From: Dorea_D hominis
GTDB taxonomy: Bacteria; Bacillota; Clostridia; Lachnospirales; Lachnospiraceae
NCBI RefSeq assembly: GCF_014287705.1
Contig: NZ_JACOOY010000017.1
Coordinates: 1-64,000 of the forward strand
Length of the DNA stretch: 64,000 nt
Direction of reading: 5' to 3'
Part shown: piece after piece, positions 43,926-53,144 of the stretch
Layout of the letters: each line of letters begins with the position of its first letter
Position numbering within the stretch: position 1 is the stretch's first letter
Program-made: the position numbers and the translations under genes
The notes under the pieces: model-generated
What the model was told of the DNA's origin: nothing
The model's database searches: none
Seen by the model: only the letters and a program-made list of their open reading frames with translations

Positions 43926-44834
43926 ATGATAGTAGGAATTGATCATGGGTATTATGCGATCAAGACAAAACATGTGTCTTTTCCCAGTGGCATTATCAAG
44001 TATGATTATGAGCCGTATACGATGCAGAATGTTCTGCAGTATCGGGGAAAGTATTATGTCTGCGGTACAGGGAGACAGACGCTGGTAAAAAATAAAACGT
44101 CCAATGATAATTATTATCTGCTGACGTTGGCTGCGATTGCGGAAGAAATCAAGCACCGGAAAGCGGAACGAAAGACGGAAGTCATTCTGGCTGTTGGACT
44201 GCCTTTGTCCAGCTTTGGAAGGGAGAAACAGGGATTTCGGGAGTATTTGTTGCGGAAAGAACAGCCAGTGCGCTTTTTATATGAAAGTGAATGGTATGAG
44301 ATACAGATTAAAGATGTGAAACTGTTCCCACAGGGGTACTCTGCCCTGGCTCTGCACCCAGAGTACCTGAAGAATGAACCATCTGTTCTTCTGGTGGATG
44401 TTGGTGGCTGGACGGTTGATCTGATGAGACTGGATAATGGTGTTCCGAATGCGGCAACCTGCAGGAGTCTGGAACTGGGTGTGATTCGGTGTATTGATGA
44501 GACGGCAGAACAGGTGAGGAGAAATACCGGACTGTCTGTAACGGAAACACAGATCGAACGTGTACTTCGTGGGGAAACCTGCAGCATGGCAGAAGATGCA
44601 AGAGTTGTCATACAGGAAAACGGACGGAAATACATCGAGAGAATCTTGTCTGCGGTAACGGAATCCGGGTTTGATCTCAGGGCGGTGCCGAGCGTATTTA
44701 TGGGTGGAGGTTCTGCGATTTTAAAACGCCACGTGACCGCACAGGACGCGATTTGCCGCCCTGTTTTTATCGAGGACGTCCATGCGAACGCTGCCGGGTA
44801 TGAACGGATTGTAGAGCAGATGTGGGCAAAATGA
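43926..44834 (+). CDS. parM: ParM/StbA-family actin-like partition ATPase
   Basis: 302 residues from ATG 43926 (GAAGGA at good spacing; GTG 43917 possible). Actin-fold motifs: VGIDHGYYAIKTKH (phosphate 1), LLVDVGGWTVDLMRL (phosphate 2), VFMGGGSAIL (adenosine). It polymerises to push element copies apart during cell division when the element is circular. Its stop overlaps the parR start (ATGA). Confidence 0.9.
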   Translation: MIVGIDHGYYAIKTKHVSFPSGIIKYDYEPYTMQNVLQYRGKYYVCGTGRQTLVKNKTSNDNYYLLTLAAIAEEIKHRKAERKTEVILAVGLPLSSFGREKQGFREYLLRKEQPVRFLYESEWYEIQIKDVKLFPQGYSALALHPEYLKNEPSVLLVDVGGWTVDLMRLDNGVPNAATCRSLELGVIRCIDETAEQVRRNTGLSVTETQIERVLRGETCSMAEDARVVIQENGRKYIERILSAVTESGFDLRAVPSVFMGGGSAILKRHVTAQDAICRPVFIEDVHANAAGYERIVEQMWAK

Positions 44835-45121
44835 CACGTCCGGTATATTCGTTCCGTCCAAACCTGAAAAATCCGGAACACCAGAAAGCATGGAAGAAAT
44901 TCCAGAGTGTTCCGGAAGGACAGAAAAACCAGTATCTTGTTCAGGCGATTCTGGAAAAAGAGGACCGAAAGTGGATGGAAGAAATCATCCAAAAGACGAT
45001 CAAAGAAAGTGTTCGGGAATTAAACATTTGTGGCGGTGCGGAACAAAGTGGAACAAATCCACCGGCTGAGGATATCCCGGATCAGATGATGGATTTCCTA
45101 TCTCAGATGGAAAATATGTAA
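44831..45121 (+). CDS. ParR-like centromere-binding protein
   Basis: 96 residues from ATG 44831, overlapping the parM stop. N-terminal basic DNA-binding part (RPVYSFRPNLKNPEHQKAW), QYLVQAILEKED helix and an acidic C-terminal tail as in ParR, which contacts ParM. Identity rests on position and size rather than on clear sequence motifs. Confidence 0.7.
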   Translation: MTRPVYSFRPNLKNPEHQKAWKKFQSVPEGQKNQYLVQAILEKEDRKWMEEIIQKTIKESVRELNICGGAEQSGTNPPAEDIPDQMMDFLSQMENM

Positions 45122-45275
45122 AGGGGGTGAGGCCTATGATTGTGCGATACATACATTGTTGGATCTGCTAGGGGCAGGAGCAAAACAGCATTGATATCTT
45201 TGGTAGGTATTGTGAATAGCTTTCCATGCATCTTTGGAGTATGTTGTGTGTAGCGAAACGGAAAGGAGAAACGCT

Positions 45276-45794
45276 ATGACAGAGATGAAGAACATATGCG
45301 GAAAGATCCCGAAGGACTTACACGAAAAAGTAAGAGAAGAGATTGAACTGACAGAAAGCAGCACACAGAAATTTATACAGCAGGTCATCGAAGAACATTT
45401 TGAAAGACTTGCAGGAAAAGGAGAAATGAGCATGGGAACAGCAAGAACAATCGCAGTACAGGTATCAGAGGAATTATTCCAGAGATTAAAAACAGTCATC
45501 GCAAAAAAAGGCATGAAACAGAAAGACTTCTTAATTCAGATCATCGAAGAGGCACTGGAAAAGGCAGAGGGCGAATGGCAGAACAAAGACAGCATGGAAG
45601 AAGCTGAACCTGCAACCGGAGAATCTGGAACAGAAGAGACTCAACCGGACGAGGAAACCGAACCGGAAGGAGAAAACGAACCGAGCGAGGAAAGCGAACC
45701 GGACGAGGAAACCGAACTGAAAGAAGAAAGCGAACTGGACGAGGAAATTCAACCGGAAGAAGAAACCCAAGCAGAAGAACCAACAGAATGGTAA
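45276..45794 (+). CDS. Ribbon-helix-helix-type protein with acidic repeat tail
   Basis: 172 residues from ATG 45276 (GGAAAGGAG before it). Two short repeats at 1-40 and 50-85 (KDLHEKVREEIELTES and SEELFQRLKTVIAKKGMKQ) have the strand-helix-helix pattern of DNA-binding RHH units. The last 70 residues are mostly E, P, T and S with an EPDEETE-type repeat. A regulator or DNA-packaging role is inferred. Confidence 0.65.
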   Translation: MTEMKNICGKIPKDLHEKVREEIELTESSTQKFIQQVIEEHFERLAGKGEMSMGTARTIAVQVSEELFQRLKTVIAKKGMKQKDFLIQIIEEALEKAEGEWQNKDSMEEAEPATGESGTEETQPDEETEPEGENEPSEESEPDEETELKEESELDEEIQPEEETQAEEPTEW

Positions 45795-45866
45795 TAAACA
45801 GATACAGAGAAATGCAAGGCGGTATGAGAAAATCATGCCGCCTGTTTTTATCAGCAAAGGAGGTTG

Positions 45867-47153
45867 ATAACCGCAACCATTCAATTTTTTGATCTCTTTA
45901 GCGGAATCGGCGGATTCCGAGAAGGCTTAAGACGTGCAGGGGGATTTACCTGTGTCGGACACTGCGAGGTGGATACTTATGCGGATAAGAACTACCGATT
46001 GCTGTTCGACACAGAAGGGGAGTGGTATTGTAGTGATGCACGAACAATTGAACCAGAACGAATGCCGGATTTTGATCTGCTCTGTGCAGGATTTCCTTGC
46101 CAGGCATTCTCTATCGCCGGAAAGCGAGAAGGATTTGCAGATGCAAGAGGAACCCTCTTTTTCGAGATTGCCCGGCTTCTTAAAGCTAAAAGACCCCAGT
46201 ATTTTATCCTTGAAAATGTTCCCGGTCTGCTTTCGCATGACAAGGGGTGGACATTTTGCACCATCCTCAGTACGCTTTCGCAACTGGGGTACCATGTCGA
46301 ATGGAAAGTGCTTAACAGCAAGGATTTCGGAGTCCCCCAAGCAAGGAAACGGGTGTATATTGTCGGATATCTTGATTTCCGATGTGCCGGAAAAATATTA
46401 CCTGAACCAGAAACAAATGGAGCAGCTCTTATTCAAATCCGGGCAGGAAGTCAGGGGAAAAGAGTCTACAGTCCCAAAGGACTAAGCTGTACCCTGACAT
46501 CACAGGCAGGTGGAATGGGCGGCAAGACAGGATTATATGATGTAGGTGTTCCAATCAAAGAGAATACAAAGCTCGGCTACAAACTTGCAAGAGAAGGGGA
46601 CAGCATCGATCTGGGCTATGCGAATCTCAACAGCAGGAGAGGAAGAGTCGGACATCAGATTGCACACACCCTGACTACAGGTGTTCAACAGGGAACACTT
46701 CATTTTGTAGATTTGTCTCCGCCACCATTGGTAACAGAACATTGTAGATGCCTGAATACCAGACAATCAGGAATTCATAATCACAAAGGAGAATGTTCCG
46801 GTGTATTAGCAGAGGATGGAGCAAGAGCAGTCTTAACACCAGCAAAAGAGAATGTCCGGCAGAACGGCAGACGCATGAAGGAACCGGAAGAACCAATGTT
46901 CACGATTACTGCGACAGATCGTCATGGCATCTTGTATCACGGAAGAATACGCAGACTGGTTCCAAGAGAGTGTCTGCGTCTGCAGGGATATTATGACTGG
47001 CAGATCGATAAGATCATAGACTGCACATCGGATGCACAGCTATATAAACAGGCTGGGAACGGGGTAACTGTTACGGTGATCGAAGCAATCGGAGCATTAC
47101 TGCGAAAGGCAGATGCGGAGCGAAAAGAACTGGAACTGTCTGAGAAAGGATAG
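45867..47153 (+). CDS. DNA (cytosine-5-)-methyltransferase
   Basis: About 428 residues. Motif I FFDLFSGIGGFREGL, motif IV AGFPCQAFSIAG (catalytic cysteine), motif VI ILENVPGL, motif VIII QARKRVYIVG and motif X QAGNGVTVTV are all present. The target-recognition region (about 200-340) is long. The start is odd: AAAGGAGG is followed by TTG with zero spacing and then ATA at 45867, where related genes would have ATG. No restriction partner is adjacent, so it may protect the element from host nucleases. Confidence 0.88.
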   Translation: MTATIQFFDLFSGIGGFREGLRRAGGFTCVGHCEVDTYADKNYRLLFDTEGEWYCSDARTIEPERMPDFDLLCAGFPCQAFSIAGKREGFADARGTLFFEIARLLKAKRPQYFILENVPGLLSHDKGWTFCTILSTLSQLGYHVEWKVLNSKDFGVPQARKRVYIVGYLDFRCAGKILPEPETNGAALIQIRAGSQGKRVYSPKGLSCTLTSQAGGMGGKTGLYDVGVPIKENTKLGYKLAREGDSIDLGYANLNSRRGRVGHQIAHTLTTGVQQGTLHFVDLSPPPLVTEHCRCLNTRQSGIHNHKGECSGVLAEDGARAVLTPAKENVRQNGRRMKEPEEPMFTITATDRHGILYHGRIRRLVPRECLRLQGYYDWQIDKIIDCTSDAQLYKQAGNGVTVTVIEAIGALLRKADAERKELELSEKG

Positions 47154-47161
47154 TGTCGGTG

Positions 47162-48124
47162 ATGATTGGAATTCAGGATCAGTACTTTGGTACGGAAATC
47201 GAGATGACAGGGATCACCAGACAACGGGCTGCAGAAGTTGTAGCAGAACTGTTCGGAACAGAAGCCGTTTATGAAGGTGCGTATTACGGAATATGGTCAG
47301 CGAGAGATCGGGAAGGAAAAAAGTGGAAGTTCATGTCTGACGGAAGCATTGATACACAAAGAAAATCAGGTGGTCGAATCGTATCAGCAGATAGAGAATA
47401 TTCAACAGAGATGGTATCACCGAAATTATCCTATGATGAGATGGGGAAATTACAGGAAGTTGTACGCTGTCTGCGGAGACATGGAGGTTTTGTCAATGAG
47501 TCCTGTGGTCAGCATGTTCATGTAGATGCGGCGAACCATACACCGCAGAGTCTGAAAAATGCGCTGACCATTATGTACGCAAAGGAAGATATCCTGTTCA
47601 AAGCACTGAAAGTGCAGGAAAGAAGAGAGTACAGCTATTGTCAGAAGGTGCGTCCGGAGGTATTGGAAAAAATCCGAAAAATGCCAAACAAATCCATTAC
47701 GATGGACCGGGTAAGAAATGTCTGGTATGGAGGCAGGGATGGAAGTCATAATCATTATGACAGTACCCGGTATTATGCGTTAAACCTCCATGCTGTATTT
47801 TCCAAAGGGACATTGGAGTGGCGCTGTTTTGAAAGTACCCTTCATGCAGGAAAAGTGAGGGCAAACATTACACTGGCACTTGCGATTTCCGCACAGGCGA
47901 TCAATCAGAGATCCACCCAGATGAAAAAGACACCGATCTCAGAAAACCCGGCGTTTACATTCCGAACGTTTTTGTTGCGGCTCGGATTAATCGGAGAAGA
48001 ATATAAAAATGTGCGGAAACATCTGCTGGCAAATCTGGAAGGTGATCTGGCATGGAGATATGACAAAAGCACGTATGAGTGTCTGAAGAAAAAGCAAAGG
48101 ACGGATGACGTCAGATCGAGGTGA
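47162..48124 (+). CDS. Amidoligase-family protein (PF12224 type)
   Basis: 320 residues from ATG 47162 (AAAGGA 11 nt before; GTG 47153 possible). The glutamine-synthetase-like fold of amidoligases is suggested by FGTEIEMTGI, STEMVSPKLSYDE, ESCGQHVHVDA and TLEWRCFEST. These enzymes form peptide bonds between a carboxylate and an amine using ATP. It is paired with the gamma-glutamylcyclotransferase-like gene that overlaps its stop; the pair has been predicted to act in peptide tagging or cell-wall modification. Confidence 0.82.
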   Translation: MIGIQDQYFGTEIEMTGITRQRAAEVVAELFGTEAVYEGAYYGIWSARDREGKKWKFMSDGSIDTQRKSGGRIVSADREYSTEMVSPKLSYDEMGKLQEVVRCLRRHGGFVNESCGQHVHVDAANHTPQSLKNALTIMYAKEDILFKALKVQERREYSYCQKVRPEVLEKIRKMPNKSITMDRVRNVWYGGRDGSHNHYDSTRYYALNLHAVFSKGTLEWRCFESTLHAGKVRANITLALAISAQAINQRSTQMKKTPISENPAFTFRTFLLRLGLIGEEYKNVRKHLLANLEGDLAWRYDKSTYECLKKKQRTDDVRSR

Positions 48125-48612
48125 GAAAAATAGAAGAGAGATATTATTTTGCATATGGCAGTAACATGAACCTGGGGCAGATGAGATTCCGCTGTCCGGA
48201 TGCGGAAGTGGTTGGAAATGTCCGGCTGGAAGATTACCGGCTGGCATTTCGTGGCAGAGCTCCGGGAAATGGCGTTGCAACTGTGCTTCCGGAAAAAGGA
48301 AGCTGTGTGGATGGAGTTTTATGGAGGATCACAGAAGCTTGTGAAAAGAATCTGGATTTTTATGAAGGATTTCCAAATTTTTATGGGAAAGAAACCATTC
48401 AGGTAAAGGATCAGGCTGGAGCTTTAAGGGAAGTATTCGTATACACGATGAACTCCCCTCATAAGGATGTTCCGGCAAGACCATCGAAATTTTATCTGGA
48501 TGGAATTCTGGAAGGATGTCTGGAAAATGATTTGCCGACAAAGGCAGTGATGGATGCAGTAAAACGCACCAGACAGGAAATGAAAAAAGCAGAAAAGCAA
48601 TATACAAGATAA
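48121..48612 (+). CDS. Gamma-glutamylcyclotransferase (AIG2/GGCT)-like protein
   Basis: 163 residues from GTG 48121, overlapping the amidoligase stop (GTGA). YYFAYGSNMNLGQM (nucleotide-loop-like YGSN), EDYRLAFRG, LWRITEACEKNLDFYEG (catalytic glutamate) and the KPSKFYL-type end mark the fold. GGCTs cleave gamma-glutamyl links, so it probably reverses or trims what the amidoligase makes. A terminator follows. Confidence 0.85.
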   Translation: MRKIEERYYFAYGSNMNLGQMRFRCPDAEVVGNVRLEDYRLAFRGRAPGNGVATVLPEKGSCVDGVLWRITEACEKNLDFYEGFPNFYGKETIQVKDQAGALREVFVYTMNSPHKDVPARPSKFYLDGILEGCLENDLPTKAVMDAVKRTRQEMKKAEKQYTR

Positions 48613-48616
48613 ATGT

Positions 48617-48648
48617 TACCGCAGAGGGAGAACCTTCTGCGGTATTTT
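48617..48648 (+). terminator. Terminator after the amidoligase-GGCT pair
   Basis: TACCGCAGA pairs with TCTGCGGTA, followed by TTTTAC. Confidence 0.75.
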
Positions 48649-48685
48649 ACTGAACAATGTATTTATTATCAGAAAGGAAACACAC

Positions 48686-51600
48686 ATGAAGGTGAAGAAT
48701 TTAAAAACCAGAATCGCAGCCTTTGGACTGGCTGTCCTGATGGGCGTCAGTACCTTAAGCAGTGCCAATGCGTTCGCTGCCGAGCAGACGGATGTGGGGC
48801 AGGAGGTACAGGCATCCGAACAGGCGGTTACGAGTCAGAAAGAACAGGCAGTTACGGCAAACGATATTACGAAAGAGATTTCGGATGAAACATTTGCAGT
48901 GGAAACCAGTATGGAAGGAATCCATTATGATGCAGAAAAAGAGGATGTTACGCTTGTAAGTATCAAAGATGAGAATGGTGGAGAGTATCATTCTGACAAA
49001 GCAGGAACATATATTGCCACTTATATGGTCGTTCCAAAAGATAAGAGTGACAGCTATACCATCACCCGGAAAGTGACTCTGACGGATACAGAAGGTCAGG
49101 CACATTCCGAAGAAAATGGTGGAGAGAAACAGAAGTCAGATACAGAATCTGAAGATGATTCGGATTCGCCTGTGCAGAACTACACAGATGTAGAAATTGA
49201 AACATCCGAAGAAGATGCATCTGCACAGGCAGTCAAAGAACTGAAAGAGGACATTGAAGAGGGAAATGTGATGGTATTGTCTGCGGCTGAAAGAGCTACA
49301 AGCAGCGGTTCCACAGTTACATTGACAAAGGGGAGAACTATTTATTATCCAAGTTATATTGGAAATTATCTTACTTGCCTGTTTACAGTCAATGGAAAGA
49401 TTGCATACTGCCTTCAGTCCCAGAAAGCATCCCCACCGAGTGGAAGTTATGTAGCACAGGTACTGGACAGCAATAAAAATCTGCAGAAAGTCCTTTATTA
49501 TGGTTATGGCGGGGCAGGAGATCTGACAGGAAGTTATCTGTCTGGAAAAACGGAAGATGAAAAGTATGTGTATACACACATTGCAGCCAGCTACGCTTAT
49601 GCAGGAGAAGCCGGATTTACAGGATGTAATTATAATGACCTTGTAAATGCAGGGGTTATCGCATATATCAATTATCTGTTTGGACAGGAAGAACCGCCAA
49701 AAGGTGAACTGAGCCTTTCAAGTACAAAGCTGAATGCAGTACGGGATGGAAACATCCAGAAAACACCAAATATCACACTGTCCGGGGATCACAGAAACTA
49801 TGTGACATTGAGTGTACCGGAAAATGTGACAGCACATAATCTTTCCAAAGGAACAAGTGTTACAAATGGAAACATCCAGATTTATGGTGGAGATACATTC
49901 TATCTGTCTGCGGATTTATTACTGACAGGCAGTTATGCTTCCGGCAGCTTATATGGTTCTGTCGGAAAGACATGGAGAACGCTGGTGCTGACAACCGGAG
50001 ATTCCAAGCAGGATATCGGTGTATTTGAAAGCGAAACAGCAGCTCCGGTAAGTTTCAGTGTACAGTGGCTGAATATGACACGCATTGAGTTGACGAAGAA
50101 AGATATCAATACACAGAACCCACTATCTGGAGCAGTTTACGGTATTTACACCGATAAGAAGTGCGAAAATCTGCTAATGACGATGACTGCAACCGGAACA
50201 GACGGAAAAGCAGTCAGCGATTATTTTGACTCTGCACTGAAAACAGTGTACGTGAAAGAGATCACTGCTTCGACAGGATATAAATTGAATACAGAAGTAT
50301 ATAAAGTAGATGTTGCAGCCGGTAAGACATTGACGGTAACAGCAACCGATGAGAGAGTCACCGGAAAAGTAAAAATCGCAAAGATCGATAAAGAAACACT
50401 TGTATTTAAAGCGCAGGGGGACAGTGCTCTTCGTGGTGCGGTGTATGGTCTGTATGCAAAAGAGGACATAGTGCATCCGGATGGCACAACAGGAGTTCTG
50501 TATAAACAGGACAGCCTGATTGCACAGGGAGTCATCGGAGATGACGGAACACTGGAATTTTCAGAATTATACCTTGGAGAAATGTATGTAAAAGAAATCA
50601 CTCCACCGGAAGGATATACACTGGATACTACCAAATATGAGGTATCCGTAACTTATGAAGGTCAGGATGTTGCCGAAGTGACAAGAGACCTTACGGTAAA
50701 AGAGCAGGTAAAGAAACAGGCATTCCAGTTAATCAAAATCAGTGAAGATGGAGAGCAGACAGAAACAGACCTGGTTGCAGGAGCAGGATTTCAGGTATAT
50801 CTGATCAGCGACCTGACACAGGTGAAAAATGGGAAACTGAAACCGTCCAATGGAGAAAGCTATACAGCAAGGGATTTCAAAAATTATGACTTCAGCAAAG
50901 AGCAGGTTGCAGTTACTTACGAGAACGGAACAGCCGTACCAGTACCGGAATTGATCACTGATACAAAAGGATATGCAGTCAGCCCAGAACTGCCGTATGG
51001 AAGCTATGTTGTAGTAGAAAGCACTACTCCGGAGAATCTGAAAACCATTGATCCGTTTGTTGTAAATGTGGAAGATGACAGCAGAGAACCAATGCAGTGG
51101 CGAGTCTTTGATGACCGTCCGTTTGAATTTTTGCTGAAAATCGTAAAGAAGGATGCACAGACTGGAAATACCGTTTTAAAGGCCGGAGCTTCTTATAAGA
51201 TTTACGATGTGACAAATAAGAAATATGTGGAACAGGTTGTTCAGTATCCGAAGAAAGAAAAGATCAGTGTATTCAAAACAAATGAGGAAGGATATCTGAT
51301 CACACCGCAGGAACTGAAGTGCTCTACCTACCGAATCAAAGAAGTGAAAGCACCGGAAGGATTTGTAAGACAGGGAAGCGAAGAGTCCCTGTATGATGGA
51401 ACAACGATTATTTCACCATTAGAGCAGACTGCAAAGGGAACTTATAAAGAAAATCCACAGAGTGCCATTGAGATCACTGTATCCTCAAACACTGCACATC
51501 AGATTGATCCAGATACAGGAGCAGCGATTGTAGAGGTAGAACAGAAAAACGATGAACAGGTAGGAAGCCTGCTCCTGACGAAAAAAGGAGAACAGCTTAC

Positions 51601-53056
51601 CGAAGTAACAGGAGATTCTGTTCTGGCAAAAGTAAAAGCACTGGTCTCTAAAGTAAGAAATGCTGTATCTGGTAAAGAAGAAACAGGTATCTATAAAGAT
51701 TTTAAATATGAAGAAACCGGAGTAGAAGGTGCCCAGTTTGAAGTATATGCCAAAGATACCATCTATTCACCGGACGGAGCAAAGGACGAAGAAGGAAATC
51801 CAGTTGTCCGTTATGAGAAAGATGACCTGGTAGCCAAACTGACTACAGATGAAAATGGAACAGCAGTTATCAATAATCTGCCACTGGGAACGTATTATCT
51901 GAAAGAGGTTGTAGCAGGAGAGAATTTTGTCCTGAATACAGAACAGAAAGAATTTACCCTGACAGCAGAGGATGATACACAGGCAGTTGTTTATGAAGGC
52001 GTTACCTATAAAAATGAAAGACAGAAAGTTTCCGTATCGGTAGAAAAGAAGGATTCTGTCACAGGAGAAAAGCTGGAAGGTGTTATTTTTGGACTGTATG
52101 CTGCGGAAGATATTCTTTCTAATCAGGGAGAGGTTCTCGTAGAGAAAGATACCCTGCTGGAAAAGAAAGCAACAGATACAAAGGGAACACTTACTTTCGA
52201 CAGTGATCTTCCACATGGAAAATACTATGTCAAAGAGGAAGTCAGAAAAGCCGGATATCTTCCAAATGAAGAAGTATGGAATGTAGACGCAACCTATGAA
52301 AATCAGAATCTTGCAAAGATTGAACTGAACAAAGAAGTTGAGAATCAGCCGACAGAAACACGTATTACCAAAACAGATGCAACAACCGGAAATGAGCTGG
52401 AAGGAGCAAAACTGCAGGTCATTGATAAAGACGGAACTGTTTTGGAAGAGTGGATCAGTACGAAGGAAGAACATGTCATTTACGGACTGCCGGAAGGAAG
52501 TTATACCTTACATGAAGAACTGGCTCCTTATGAAGATGGTTATGTGTCTGCCAGCGATGTGACGTTTGAAGTCAAAGAAGATGGCAGTGTGACAAAGGTT
52601 GAGATGAAAGATGAATATTCCAAAGTGGAAATTTCAAAAACAGACCTAACAACCGGAAAAGAACTGGAAGGGGCAAAGCTTCAGATCATCCGCAAAGACG
52701 GAACTGTTTTGGAAGAGTGGATTACGGATGGAAAGCCACATTCCGTTGCAAAGCTCCCGGTCAATGAAGAACTTACTCTGCGTGAGATCACAGCGCCGGA
52801 TGGTTACGAGATTGCGGAAGATGTTACATTCACATTGAAAGATACAATGGAAGTCCAGAAAGTAGAAATGAAAGATGCCAGAACACCGGAGAAAACAACA
52901 GAAAAAACAAATGCACCAAAAACAGGTGATAACCAGAAAGTATGGCCGTTTGTTCTGCTTGCACTGGCATCTGCCGGAACAGCTACAGGAGTGACTGTAT
53001 ACCGCAGAAAGAAGTCAAAAATGACAGACAACAAAGAAGAAACAGAAGAAAAATAA
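48686..53056 (+). CDS. Large cell-wall-anchored surface protein with thioester and Cna-B domains
   Basis: 1456 residues. Signal peptide 1-31 (ending AFA), an acidic region, then a thioester-type domain with the C-Q pair in IAYCLQSQ near 240, a MERFY-less but pilin-like central part, and at least six Cna-B/SpaA-like domains (LSGAVYGIYTDK, GAQFEVYAKDTIY, LEGVIFGLYAAED; two near-copies of TTG(N/K)ELEGAKLQ). C-terminus NAPKTGDN, a variant of LPXTG, then a membrane segment and KK-rich tail. It is anchored by sortase and probably is an adhesin for mating contact. Confidence 0.85.
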   Translation: MKVKNLKTRIAAFGLAVLMGVSTLSSANAFAAEQTDVGQEVQASEQAVTSQKEQAVTANDITKEISDETFAVETSMEGIHYDAEKEDVTLVSIKDENGGEYHSDKAGTYIATYMVVPKDKSDSYTITRKVTLTDTEGQAHSEENGGEKQKSDTESEDDSDSPVQNYTDVEIETSEEDASAQAVKELKEDIEEGNVMVLSAAERATSSGSTVTLTKGRTIYYPSYIGNYLTCLFTVNGKIAYCLQSQKASPPSGSYVAQVLDSNKNLQKVLYYGYGGAGDLTGSYLSGKTEDEKYVYTHIAASYAYAGEAGFTGCNYNDLVNAGVIAYINYLFGQEEPPKGELSLSSTKLNAVRDGNIQKTPNITLSGDHRNYVTLSVPENVTAHNLSKGTSVTNGNIQIYGGDTFYLSADLLLTGSYASGSLYGSVGKTWRTLVLTTGDSKQDIGVFESETAAPVSFSVQWLNMTRIELTKKDINTQNPLSGAVYGIYTDKKCENLLMTMTATGTDGKAVSDYFDSALKTVYVKEITASTGYKLNTEVYKVDVAAGKTLTVTATDERVTGKVKIAKIDKETLVFKAQGDSALRGAVYGLYAKEDIVHPDGTTGVLYKQDSLIAQGVIGDDGTLEFSELYLGEMYVKEITPPEGYTLDTTKYEVSVTYEGQDVAEVTRDLTVKEQVKKQAFQLIKISEDGEQTETDLVAGAGFQVYLISDLTQVKNGKLKPSNGESYTARDFKNYDFSKEQVAVTYENGTAVPVPELITDTKGYAVSPELPYGSYVVVESTTPENLKTIDPFVVNVEDDSREPMQWRVFDDRPFEFLLKIVKKDAQTGNTVLKAGASYKIYDVTNKKYVEQVVQYPKKEKISVFKTNEEGYLITPQELKCSTYRIKEVKAPEGFVRQGSEESLYDGTTIISPLEQTAKGTYKENPQSAIEITVSSNTAHQIDPDTGAAIVEVEQKNDEQVGSLLLTKKGEQLTEVTGDSVLAKVKALVSKVRNAVSGKEETGIYKDFKYEETGVEGAQFEVYAKDTIYSPDGAKDEEGNPVVRYEKDDLVAKLTTDENGTAVINNLPLGTYYLKEVVAGENFVLNTEQKEFTLTAEDDTQAVVYEGVTYKNERQKVSVSVEKKDSVTGEKLEGVIFGLYAAEDILSNQGEVLVEKDTLLEKKATDTKGTLTFDSDLPHGKYYVKEEVRKAGYLPNEEVWNVDATYENQNLAKIELNKEVENQPTETRITKTDATTGNELEGAKLQVIDKDGTVLEEWISTKEEHVIYGLPEGSYTLHEELAPYEDGYVSASDVTFEVKEDGSVTKVEMKDEYSKVEISKTDLTTGKELEGAKLQIIRKDGTVLEEWITDGKPHSVAKLPVNEELTLREITAPDGYEIAEDVTFTLKDTMEVQKVEMKDARTPEKTTEKTNAPKTGDNQKVWPFVLLALASAGTATGVTVYRRKKSKMTDNKEETEEK

Positions 53057-53083
53057 AATAAAAATTACAGGATAAACCAATCT

Positions 53084-53124
53084 GACAGGGCAGGAGATGT
53101 GCATAAGGCAGCGCCTGCCCTGTC
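53084..53124 (+). terminator. Strong hairpin between surface protein gene and metK
   Basis: GACAGGGCAGG pairs with CCTGCCCTGTC (11 bp). Only CTGTAG follows, with no T-run, so it may be a transcript stabiliser or attenuator rather than a true terminator. Confidence 0.55.
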
Positions 53125-53144
53125 TGTAGATAAGGAGAAGAAAG

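Noticed and set aside
43757..43942. 61-residue frame upstream of parM
   Set aside because: Overlaps the hairpin-rich leader and the true parM start; no conserved pattern.
45136..45171. 11-codon leader-like ORF (MIVRYIHCWIC) before the RHH gene
   Set aside because: It has a plausible ribosome binding site but no attenuator structure; cannot be supported.
45640..45790. DNA tandem repeat of GAGGAAACCGAACCGG type
   Set aside because: It is the coding sequence of the acidic E/P-rich tail of the RHH protein.
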